This document shows, piece by piece, positions 1 through 5,358 of a stretch of DNA of 5,580 nucleotides. Both the position numbers and the translations under genes were made by a program. This DNA comes from Bordetella parapertussis. GTDB lineage: Bacteria > Pseudomonadota > Gammaproteobacteria > Burkholderiales > Burkholderiaceae_C. The notes beneath the pieces were generated by a model. That model was not told the DNA's origin and did not search any database. It saw only the letters and a list, made by a program, of their open reading frames with translations. Position 1 is the first letter of the stretch. Each line of letters opens with the position of its first letter. The stretch spans positions 1-5,580 of the forward strand of contig CAMDIP010000098.1 in the NCBI GenBank assembly GCA_945899335.1. Direction: 5' to 3'.

Positions 1-575
1 TTCAGCGGCACCCATTGGCGCAAGTGCGACAAAGCCACATGGCCGTCCATCAGCAAGTAGTAAAGCACCACGGGAATCAGCACCAAATTGCCCACCACCG
101 CCAAAGCCACGCTGCCACCGATGCGAAGCGAGGCCATCAAAGAGGTCAAAGCGCTGTCAGACAGGCCATCCGCATTTTTTGCCAGCCATGCTTTGAGAGT
201 TTGGGCATCGAGTTCAATAGAAAAGCCCCAGCTCAGCAGAACTGGCTCTAAATGCGTTTTCAGTTGGTCCAGTAACTGTGGCAATTGCATTTGGATGCGC
301 GCCGCTTCTTTGAACAGCACCGGCACCACCAAGGCCACCACTGCCAGCAAAATCCCAATGAAAGCGGTCTCGCACACCAGCACCAACAAGCTTTTGGGGA
401 AGCCCTCGCCCAGCCATTGCTGCAAACGTTGCACCACCGGCGAAAGCACATAGGCCATGACGGCAGCAATTAAAAACGGCGTTAAAACGGGCAGCAACCA
501 CCACAACACGAACGCCACCGCCGCCGCAATGGAAAGCCAAGCGGCATAGAGTCGGTAATCAGGGGAGGAAGACAT
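1..575 (-). CDS. AI-2E family transporter (PerM-like permease), C-terminus cut off by window edge
   Basis: A reading frame on the minus strand stays open from an ATG at 575 to the left edge, giving 191 residues of a family usually near 350. It begins MSSSPDYRLYAAW. Hydrophobic stretches lie at about residues 11-44 (two helices broken at the PVLTPF turn) and 62-88, and another at about 153-176 ends in the family-typical PVVLYYLLMD. Between them is a charged amphipathic region (about 89-150), as in AI-2E/PerM exporters. These are inner-membrane proteins of poorly defined substrate; the AI-2 label should not be taken as proven. The gene is divergent from purM, an arrangement I recall from other Burkholderiales, where hda often lies nearby. 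The start is uncertain: an in-frame ATG at 611 has a G-rich sequence (GGTGGGG) upstream and would add 12 residues, while the 575 start has no clear Shine-Dalgarno but gives a more family-like N-terminus. Confidence 0.85.
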   Translation of the reverse strand, partial: MSSSPDYRLYAAWLSIAAAVAFVLWWLLPVLTPFLIAAVMAYVLSPVVQRLQQWLGEGFPKSLLVLVCETAFIGILLAVVALVVPVLFKEAARIQMQLPQLLDQLKTHLEPVLLSWGFSIELDAQTLKAWLAKNADGLSDSALTSLMASLRIGGSVALAVVGNLVLIPVVLYYLLMDGHVALSHLRQWVPL

Positions 576-598
576 CAGCTGGCTTAAGACCCGGCATT

Positions 599-615
599 TA
601 GAATGCGCCATTCTA
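599..615. promoter_or_regulatory. Palindrome with paired -10-like hexamers in the divergent permease/purM promoter region
   Basis: TAGAATG (599-605) and CATTCTA (609-615) form a perfect 7-bp inverted repeat around CGC. Because of the symmetry, each strand carries TAGAAT, a 5/6 match to the -10 consensus. Read rightward, transcription would start near 611 and give a purM leader of roughly 40 nt. Read leftward, it would start near 603, which would favour the permease start at 575 over 611. I find no good -35 element on either strand, so this is a candidate only. It could equally be an operator for a dimeric regulator. Confidence 0.35.
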
Positions 616-653
616 TCGACCCCACCCATTAGCGCATTTGCGCCCTACCCTAC

Positions 654-1682
654 ATGAACACTCCCCTTTCCTACAAAGACGCCGGCGTTGATATCGACGC
701 AGGTGACGCACTGGTTGAACGCATCAAGCCTTTGGCCAAAAAAACCATGCGCGAGGGCGTGTTGGCGGGCATTGGCGGCTTTGGCGCATTGTTTGAAGTA
801 CCGAAAAATTACAAAGAACCGGTGTTGGTGAGTGGCACCGATGGCGTGGGTACCAAACTGAAACTGGCTTTTGAATGGCAGATGCACGACACCGTGGGCA
901 TCGACTTGGTGGCCATGAGCGTTAACGACGTGCTGGTGCAAGGCGCCGAACCCCTGTTTTTCCTCGACTACTTTGCCTGCGGCAAGCTGGATGTGGACAC
1001 CGCCGCCGCGGTGGTGGGTGGCATTGCCAAAGGTTGTGAGTTGTCGGGCTGCGCCTTAATAGGCGGCGAAACCGCCGAGATGCCCGGCATGTACCCTGCT
1101 GGCGAATACGACTTGGCGGGTTTTGCGGTGGGCGTGGTGGAAAAATCGCTGATTTTGACGGGCAAGGATGTGAAGGCCGGCGACGTGGTGCTGGGCTTGG
1201 CCTCCAGCGGTGTGCATTCGAATGGCTTTAGCTTGGTGCGCAAGTGCATCGACAGAGCAGCGGCGCATTTACCCGCCACCTTGGATGGCCAGCCCTTCAA
1301 GCAAGCGTTGATGGCACCCACCCGCTTGTATGTGAAGTCAGTGTTGGCGGCGTTGAAGGCGCATCCCATCAAGGCCTTGGCGCACATCACCGGCGGCGGC
1401 TTGACCGAGAACATTCCCCGCGTGCTGCCAGAACATTGCGCCGCGCATTTGCAGCGTGCCAGTTGGCCGCGCACCGAGTTGTTCAACTGGTTGCAAACCA
1501 CCGCAGGCATTGACGAAGCCGAGATGTGCCGCACCTTCAACAACGGCATCGGCATGGTTTTGGTGCTGGACGCCGCAGCCGCCGATGCTTGCGCCAAAAC
1601 CTTGGCGGACTTGGGCGAGCAGGTTTACCGCATTGGCGTGATTGCCGAGCGGGGGAACAGCGCGGCGGTGGTGATTAACTAG
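654..1682 (+). CDS. purM: Phosphoribosylformylglycinamidine cyclo-ligase (AIR synthetase)
   Basis: PurM catalyses the ATP-dependent ring closure of FGAM to AIR, the fifth step of purine synthesis in the cytosol. The 342-residue product has the usual family length and all the expected blocks in order: SYKDAGVDI at 6-14, the glycine-rich GIGGFGALF at 39-47, the ATP-binding [15 protein letters not shown] at 60-74, [20 protein letters not shown] at 82-101 and [12 protein letters not shown] at 136-147. After these come the second-domain motifs [43 protein letters not shown] and [10 protein letters not shown]. The ATG at 654 fits the family N-terminus, but no Shine-Dalgarno sequence is visible before it (the preceding bases are CCCTACCCTAC). 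The TAG stop ends at 1682, and its last G is the first base of a 27-nt repeat. The gene is intact and its codon use looks native. Confidence 0.97.
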   Translation: MNTPLSYKDAGVDIDAGDALVERIKPLAKKTMREGVLAGIGGFGALFEVPKNYKEPVLVSGTDGVGTKLKLAFEWQMHDTVGIDLVAMSVNDVLVQGAEPLFFLDYFACGKLDVDTAAAVVGGIAKGCELSGCALIGGETAEMPGMYPAGEYDLAGFAVGVVEKSLILTGKDVKAGDVVLGLASSGVHSNGFSLVRKCIDRAAAHLPATLDGQPFKQALMAPTRLYVKSVLAALKAHPIKALAHITGGGLTENIPRVLPEHCAAHLQRASWPRTELFNWLQTTAGIDEAEMCRTFNNGIGMVLVLDAAAADACAKTLADLGEQVYRIGVIAERGNSAAVVIN

Positions 1683-1708
1683 ATTGCTTCGCTGCGCTCG
1701 CGATGACG
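1682..1708. repeat. 27-nt direct repeat, copy 1 (GC-rich, hairpin-forming)
   Basis: This copy starts GATTGCTTCGCTGCGCTCG and ends ATGACG. It matches the sequence at 2564-2590 at 26 of 27 positions, in the same orientation. The ends (ATTGC and GCGAT) can pair as a short RNA stem with one G-U wobble around a 12-nt loop. The repeat begins on the last base of the purM stop codon, where it could act as a weak terminator or REP-like element. Similar short GC-rich sequences ending in AATGACG are, as I recall, scattered between genes in many bacterial genomes. Confidence 0.85.
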
Positions 1709-1762
1709 TCATTACTAGGGTTCAAGCATCTGTGCAACGGGGGTCTAGCTGATGCAAAAACT

Positions 1763-2050
1763 TTATGCAACCGTCAAAGGCTCCATGCGCACCACGGCAC
1801 GCGCTCCCACGGCGCTGGCAAAACGTTGGACGGTTCGCATGGATGGCGTGCCCCTGCCACTTTCGATGCGTGCCACCACGCTTTGGGTTGTGCCCATGCG
1901 TGCAGCCACTTCGCCTTGCGTCAGGCCCGCTTGCGTGCGTGCTGCAATCAGTTCACGGGCCAGCTCAAACTCGGGCGCTTGTACGTCATAGGCTTGGCGA
2001 ACGGCGGGGTTGGCCAGCAGTTTGGCTTTCACGGCTTTCAGGCTTTTCAT
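1763..2050 (-). CDS. XRE-family helix-turn-helix antitoxin (HigA-like)
   Basis: The product is a 95-residue DNA-binding protein. Residues 30-37 are a helix leading into an XRE-type helix-turn-helix at about 43-63 (LTQGEVAARMGTTQSVVARIE), followed by the typical SGRGTPSMRTVQRFASAVG block at 64-82. The lysine-rich N-terminus (MKSLKAVKAKLLANPAVRQAY) resembles the toxin-binding arm of antitoxins that pair with Gp49/HigB-type toxins. The ATG at 2050 overlaps the toxin stop codon in ATGA. A strong Shine-Dalgarno, GGAGG at 2058-2062, sits 7 nt upstream inside the toxin gene, which suggests separately efficient translation of the antitoxin. The expected role is to neutralise the toxin and repress the shared promoter. 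No convincing terminator follows before the repeat at 1682-1708. A chromosomal XRE regulator without a toxin partner is unlikely given the overlap. Confidence 0.88.
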   Translation of the reverse strand: MKSLKAVKAKLLANPAVRQAYDVQAPEFELARELIAARTQAGLTQGEVAARMGTTQSVVARIESGRGTPSMRTVQRFASAVGARAVVRMEPLTVA

Positions 2051-2406
2051 GTCGATTCCTCCAAGCGTTTCAATGCGGTTTCAATCGCGCTTCGTGGTGT
2101 GGTCTGGGTCTTTTTCACAAACAGATGCAACACCAGCAAAGTGCGTCCCTGCACGGCAGCGTAAACAGCACGGGCAATACCATCGCGGCCCGTCATGCGC
2201 ATTTCCCAAAGCTTGCTTTCCAGTGGCCGGATGTGCGGCAAACCCACACGCTGCGGCCCCAAGTCCACCAGCATTTCACCGATGTGCAAAAAACGGGCTT
2301 GCATATCGGCGGGGATGGTCTGTAATTCACGCTCCGCCAGTGGATGCAGGATCACAGTCCACTGAGTTTTAAGTATAGTCTTTTTGCTATCTTTTGGGTT
2401 TTTCAC
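2047..2406 (-). CDS. RelE/ParE-superfamily toxin, Gp49-like (HigB-like)
   Basis: The product is 119 residues, matching the phage-derived Gp49-like/HigB family (usually about 100-120), whose studied members are mostly ribosome-dependent mRNA interferases. Visible family features are the opening strand WTVILHPLAERELQTIP (16-32), PHIRPLESKLWEMRM (57-71), the arginine-containing strand GIARAVYA (76-83), the hydrophobic strand LLVLHLFVKK (90-99), and a C-terminal helix TPRSAIETALKRLEE (103-117). The start is GTG at 2406, preceded by AGGGA with a 6-nt spacer. A start further inside would trim only the charged MKNPKDSKK tail. The toxin gene comes first and the antitoxin second, the inverted order typical of higBA. 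No catalytic residue can be assigned with certainty, because these toxins share a fold more than a fixed active site. Confidence 0.87.
   Translation of the reverse strand: MKNPKDSKKTILKTQWTVILHPLAERELQTIPADMQARFLHIGEMLVDLGPQRVGLPHIRPLESKLWEMRMTGRDGIARAVYAAVQGRTLLVLHLFVKKTQTTPRSAIETALKRLEEST
2056..2062 (-). promoter_or_regulatory. Strong ribosome binding site for the antitoxin inside the toxin gene
   Basis: On the minus strand GGAGGAA precedes the antitoxin ATG, with 7 nt between GGAGG and the start. It is clearly stronger than the AGGGA before the toxin GTG start. This difference would favour more antitoxin than toxin from one transcript, as expected in a toxin-first operon. Confidence 0.75.
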
Positions 2407-2563
2407 GCAGCTTCCCTAGGTCCTGAATGGATCGTGCTTTGCCTGGTACTCGCTAACCTCAAGCAATATAGATGTTGCTATTTTGCGTATGAACCTGGGA
2501 TATTGGATTCAGTAACTCAAGGGATATTTGTAAGTTTGATTTAAATGTAAAAAACGCAAGGCG
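2407..2563. other. AT-rich non-coding region upstream of the toxin-antitoxin operon
   Basis: The 100 bases at 2461-2560 contain only 32 G or C, against 58 per 100 in purM (901-1000). No credible gene is visible on either strand. Besides the promoter and operator described separately, it holds an 8-bp direct repeat, GGGATATT, at 2497-2504 and 2521-2528. The composition differs sharply from the neighbouring core genes and supports a foreign origin for the block. Confidence 0.6.
2462..2493 (-). promoter_or_regulatory. Candidate promoter and operator of the toxin-antitoxin operon
   Basis: On the minus strand a -35-like TTCATA (2493-2488, 4/6 to consensus) lies exactly 17 nt from a -10-like TATATT (2470-2465, 5/6). 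Transcription would start near 2458, leaving a leader of about 50 nt before the toxin GTG. An inverted repeat, AGCAA (2462-2466) with TTGCT (2475-2479) around an 8-nt spacer, covers the -10. That is the position expected for autorepression by the antitoxin or the complex. The assignment rests on motif inspection only. Confidence 0.5.
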
Positions 2564-2590
2564 GATTGCTTCGCTGCGCTCGCAATGACG
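2564..2590. repeat. 27-nt direct repeat, copy 2 (GC-rich, hairpin-forming)
   Basis: This is the second copy of the element at 1682-1708, in the same orientation, differing only by A at 2584 where copy 1 has G at 1702. Its ends ATTGC (2565-2569) and GCAAT (2582-2586) form a perfect 5-bp stem. It directly abuts the SirB1-family stop codon (CTA at 2591-2593 on the plus strand), so it lies exactly at the 3' end of that gene and could help end its transcript. Confidence 0.85.
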
Positions 2591-3301
2591 CTACTCCGGC
2601 AACAAAACAGCCAAACGCGCTTGCACCCTTAAAAGACGCTCATGATCGCCTTGGCGGCGGTAAATCTCGTGCAAATTACGCAACATACGGGCAATGATTT
2701 CGCGGGGTTCAGCGGCTTGCAGATGAAACGCCAATGCATCGTCGGAGATGGCATTAGGTTGACCAACCTTGGCGCCAGGCAACCAAGGAATGAGGCGCTC
2801 ACACAGGTCCTCGCGGCTCAGCGATTCACCGCTAAAGGGGTCAATCACTACATGGCCTTCTTGCGGTGCAGGTAAATCCAGTTTCACCAAAAAGTGTCCA
2901 GGGAAACCCACACCAAACACGGGCAAACCAATGCTTTGGCCCAACTCCAACCACAGCACCGCCATGCTGATGGGAATACCCAAGCGGGTTGACATCACCA
3001 CATTTAAATAGCTGTTGTGGGGATTGTCGTAATGGTTCAGATTACCCGCAAAGCGCAGGTTGCTGTAGAAAAAGTTGTTGAGTTCGCGCAGTTTGTCCAA
3101 AGCGTCTGCGCCAGGCAGGATGCTGCGCTTTAAACGCGCCGTCCAATGGTCCATGTCACTGAGCACCTGCTGGATATCGAGCGAGGGAAATTCATCTTGC
3201 GCCAAGCTGATGGCGGTCTCTAGAAGCGGAAACTCGTCATCGCTTTGCACCAAGGCGGTGAAGTAGTCGAGGGCGCTGGGGGGCTTTAATTTGTAGTCCA
3301 T
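2591..3301 (-). CDS. SirB1-family protein (transglutaminase-like domain with TPR-like tail)
   Basis: The 236-residue product matches the SirB1/UPF0162 family. Its transglutaminase-like core contains HNSYLNVVMSTRLGIPISMAVLWLELG (about 95-121), GLPVFGVGFPGHFLVKL (125-141) and VIDPFSGESLS (152-162). A helical C-terminal part (about 193-236, including LHEIYRRQGDHERLLRVQARLAVLLP) resembles a tetratricopeptide segment. His136 and Asp154 stand where the His and Asp of a transglutaminase triad would be. There is no cysteine before Cys167, so a classical Cys nucleophile is absent and a cysteine-based reaction looks unlikely. The biochemical role is not established; the name derives from a Salmonella locus. 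The ATG at 3301 lies 15 nt after the murJ stop, with TAAAGG (overlapping that stop) as a distant, weak ribosome site. Co-transcription with murJ is likely. Confidence 0.88.
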   Translation of the reverse strand: MDYKLKPPSALDYFTALVQSDDEFPLLETAISLAQDEFPSLDIQQVLSDMDHWTARLKRSILPGADALDKLRELNNFFYSNLRFAGNLNHYDNPHNSYLNVVMSTRLGIPISMAVLWLELGQSIGLPVFGVGFPGHFLVKLDLPAPQEGHVVIDPFSGESLSREDLCERLIPWLPGAKVGQPNAISDDALAFHLQAAEPREIIARMLRNLHEIYRRQGDHERLLRVQARLAVLLPE

Positions 3302-3316
3302 GGCGAGATCATGCCT

Positions 3317-4882
3317 TTAGCGCCGCAAAAGTGCACGAAGATCCATGCCAAGACCCCGCAATGTGGCGAAATACACCACAGCGCTGGCGCTTAATACGCC
3401 GGTCATCAAGCCTATTCGCAGCCACGGCGTAGCACGCAAAGCCGTCCAATCCCAATGGCCTGCGCTGTAAAACAGGCATCCCCCCATGGCCGCAGATGCC
3501 AAAACCACCCGCAAAACCAGCAAACCCCAGCCTGGCTTGGCCACAAAACTGCGGTTGCGCCGCAAACCTTGCAATAACCACAAGGCGTTGAGCAATGCGC
3601 CCAAACCAATGGAGAGGGTCAGCGCCGCATGGGCCAGGTGCGGCACCAGCAAAATATTCATGACTTGGGTGAACACCAGCACCAGCAACGCGATGCGCAC
3701 GGGGGTTCGGGTGTCTTGTTTGGCATAAAAACCCGGCGCCAGCACTTTGATGGCCACCAAGCCCAGCACGCCCACGCCATAACCCGTCAAGGCCAGCGTG
3801 GTTTGCGCCACATCGCGATCGGTGAAAGCGCCATAGTGGTAGAGCACCGCCACCAGCGGCTGGGCAAACACCAGCAGCGCCACGGCACACGGCCAAGCCA
3901 GCACCACCACCAGCCGCAGGCCCCAGTCAAGCATGGCTGAATACGCATCCGCGTCGCCACTGGCCTGCGCATTGGAGAGTTGCGGCATCAGCACCACGCC
4001 CAAAGCCACGCCCAGCAAGGCGATGGGGAACTCCATCAAGCGGTCGGCATAGCTGATCCAACTCACGCTGCCCGGCGTCAAATGCGAAGCAATTTGAGTA
4101 TTGATGATGAGCGACAACTGCGCCACGCCCACGCCCAGCAAAGCGGGTGCCATCAGCGACAAAATGCGCCGGGTTCCAGCGTCTTGCCACGCCGCTTTTA
4201 CGCCTGAAGGGGACAGCCGCAAGCGCGGCAACACTCCCAAACGGCGCAAAGCAGGTATTTGCACCGCCAACTGCAACACGCCGCCCAGCATCACCCCGCC
4301 CGCCATGGCGTAAATCGGCTCTATGCCTTGGGTGGCCAACCATGGCGCACCCCAGACCGCCGCACTGATCATGCACACGTTCAGCAATACCGGCGTGGCC
4401 GCTGGCACCGCAAAGCGCTTCCAAGTGTTCAAGATACCAGCCGACAAAGCCACCATCGACATAAAGGCAATGTAGGGAAACATCAGACGGGTCAGGTTGA
4501 TGGCGGTGTCCATGCCTTGCGCCGATTGCTGCAAACCACTGGCCATGGCCCAGACCAACCAAGGCGCGGCCAACACGCCAACAAGGCTAAGTGTCACCAC
4601 CCCCATCAGCAGCACGCTGGCCACTTTGTCTATCAAGGCGCGGGTGGCATCGTCGCCGCGCTCGGCACGGGTGGCGGCCAGCACAGGCACAAAGGCTTGG
4701 GCAAAAGCGCCCTCGGCAAACAGGCGGCGAAACAAATTGGGAATACGAAACGCCACATTGAAGGCGTCGGTCAGGGCGTTGGCGCCAAACACGCTGGCGA
4801 TCAGCGTCTCCCGCGCAAAACCCGTGATGCGCGAGGCCAAGGTCCACAAGGACACGGTAGAGGCGGACTTGAACAGGCTCAC
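3317..4882 (-). CDS. murJ: Lipid II flippase MurJ (MviN)
   Basis: MurJ moves lipid II across the inner membrane for peptidoglycan synthesis. The 521-residue, mostly hydrophobic product fits the 14-helix MOP-superfamily flippase in length. The N-terminal signature is intact: SRITGFARE at 17-25, TDAFNVAFRIPNLFRRLFAEGAF at 38-60 and AFVP at 63-66. Arg18, Arg24, Asp39 and Arg52 align without gaps with the functionally important residues of E. coli MurJ. The central SYADRLMEFP motif places the conserved Asp-Arg pair at 280-281. The start is GTG at 4882; it gives MSLFKSASTVS, collinear with the E. coli N-terminus, although no clear Shine-Dalgarno is visible. The gene is divergent from rpsT and is followed by the SirB1-family gene after a 15-nt gap. 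There is no sign of damage. Confidence 0.96.
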   Translation of the reverse strand: MSLFKSASTVSLWTLASRITGFARETLIASVFGANALTDAFNVAFRIPNLFRRLFAEGAFAQAFVPVLAATRAERGDDATRALIDKVASVLLMGVVTLSLVGVLAAPWLVWAMASGLQQSAQGMDTAINLTRLMFPYIAFMSMVALSAGILNTWKRFAVPAATPVLLNVCMISAAVWGAPWLATQGIEPIYAMAGGVMLGGVLQLAVQIPALRRLGVLPRLRLSPSGVKAAWQDAGTRRILSLMAPALLGVGVAQLSLIINTQIASHLTPGSVSWISYADRLMEFPIALLGVALGVVLMPQLSNAQASGDADAYSAMLDWGLRLVVVLAWPCAVALLVFAQPLVAVLYHYGAFTDRDVAQTTLALTGYGVGVLGLVAIKVLAPGFYAKQDTRTPVRIALLVLVFTQVMNILLVPHLAHAALTLSIGLGALLNALWLLQGLRRNRSFVAKPGWGLLVLRVVLASAAMGGCLFYSAGHWDWTALRATPWLRIGLMTGVLSASAVVYFATLRGLGMDLRALLRR

Positions 4883-4902
4883 GCGGTGGAGTGTAGCGGG
4901 GT

Positions 4903-4911
4903 TGTTACAAT
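4903..4911 (+). promoter_or_regulatory. Candidate extended -10 promoter of rpsT
   Basis: TGTTACAAT combines a TG extension with a -10-like TACAAT hexamer (4906-4911, 5/6 to consensus). No good -35 is seen at the usual distance, which an extended -10 can tolerate. Transcription would start near 4918, giving a leader of about 40 nt before the rpsT start at 4957. The divergent murJ promoter must lie in the same 74-bp gap (4883-4956) but I cannot place it convincingly. Confidence 0.55.
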
Positions 4912-4956
4912 ATTGGGCTTTGCCGTCATCATCATCAAACCCCTAAAGGAAACACC

Positions 4957-5256
4957 ATGGCCTCTGGAAAGCCCAAGAAAAAGAACCCGCGCCTAGCGTC
5001 GGGCCGTAAACGCGCCCGTCAGGACGTCAAACTCAACGCTGCGAACACTTCGCTGCGTTCACAATACCGCACTGCGGTAAAGAATGTTGAAAAAGCAGTG
5101 CTGGCTGGTGACAAAACCAAAGCCAGTGAACTGTTTGGCAAGATGCAGTCGGTGGTGGACACCATCGCTGACAAGCACATCTTCCACAAAAACAAGGCTG
5201 CTCGCGATAAGAGTCGCTTGGCCTCCAAGGTGAAAGCCTTGGCCCTCGCCGCCTGA
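4957..5256 (+). CDS. rpsT: 30S ribosomal protein S20
   Basis: The 99-residue, lysine- and arginine-rich product belongs to the S20 family (typically about 85-100 residues), which binds 16S rRNA in the body of the small subunit. Family features are the basic start [39 protein letters not shown] (33-48) and the C-terminal [21 protein letters not shown]. The ATG at 4957 is preceded by AAAGGA (4945-4950) with a 6-nt spacer, a good ribosome site. The gene stands alone on its strand, divergent from murJ and convergent with the DUF3579 gene. In E. coli S20 limits its own translation; nothing in this leader proves the same here. Confidence 0.97.
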   Translation: MASGKPKKKNPRLASGRKRARQDVKLNAANTSLRSQYRTAVKNVEKAVLAGDKTKASELFGKMQSVVDTIADKHIFHKNKAARDKSRLASKVKALALAA

Positions 5257-5310
5257 CGATTCAGGCAAACAGCCCGGTCAGCCTTTGTGCTGACCGCCGT
5301 TTGAAAACGG
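5251..5310 (+). other. Hairpin-rich 3' untranslated region of rpsT
   Basis: Three inverted repeats occur in close succession. GCCTGA (5251-5256) pairs with TCAGGC (5261-5266) across the stop codon. CGGTCAGC (5275-5282) pairs with GCTGACCG (5289-5296) around a 6-nt loop. CCGTTT (5297-5302) faces AAACGG (5305-5310). A second GCTGAC at 5314-5319 could compete for the GTCAGC arm. These may stabilise the mRNA 3' end ahead of the terminator, or form a small 3'-derived RNA; no function is demonstrated. Confidence 0.5.
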
Positions 5311-5333
5311 TGCGCTGACGGCAAAAAAGCAAG

Positions 5334-5358
5334 AACCGCCCTTCGGGGCGGTTTTTTT
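5334..5358 (+). terminator. Rho-independent terminator of rpsT, probably shared with the convergent gene
   Basis: AACCGCCC (5334-5341) and GGGCGGTT (5346-5353) form a perfect 8-bp stem with a TTCG tetraloop, and a run of seven T (5352-5358) overlaps its end. This is a textbook intrinsic terminator for rpsT. A run of six A at 5323-5328 gives the minus-strand transcript a T-run shortly after the same hairpin, so the structure may also end the DUF3579 transcript, whose stop codon lies at 5357-5359. Confidence 0.93.

Noticed and set aside
15..453. Plus-strand open frames at the left edge
   Set aside because: They are antisense to the permease frame, which has clear transmembrane segments and family motifs.
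632..643. GCGCA-TT-TGCGC inverted repeat before purM as a possible PurR operator
   Set aside because: It does not match the E. coli PurR box (ACGCAAACGTTTGCGT) in its centre, and a PurR-type repressor is not expected in this group. It is too short to support a regulator call.
968..1597. Long open frame (209 codons) antisense to purM
   Set aside because: It is an antisense shadow of a fully conserved purM. The product is low-complexity, Ala/Ser/Pro/Lys-rich and matches no family I recognise.
1718..1748. GGGTTCAAGC sequence resembling the T-arm of a tRNA, which would suggest a tRNA attachment site
   Set aside because: No matching T-stem, acceptor stem or anticodon arm can be built around it.
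2344..2544. Plus-strand 66-codon open frame with some hydrophobic character
   Set aside because: It overlaps the 5' end of the toxin gene and its promoter region in antisense, has no clear ribosome site, and resembles no known small protein.
1682..2590. Whole block as a transposon or MITE-type element
   Set aside because: No transposase gene and no terminal inverted repeats; the boundary repeats are direct copies of a hairpin element, so only a repeat-bounded cassette is claimed.
3927..4996. Long open frames overlapping murJ on both strands (3927-4562 minus; 4259-4996 plus)
   Set aside because: They lie within the intact murJ sequence in other frames, with Gly/Arg/His-rich products typical of shadow frames in GC-rich genes; the plus-strand one also runs into the rpsT start.
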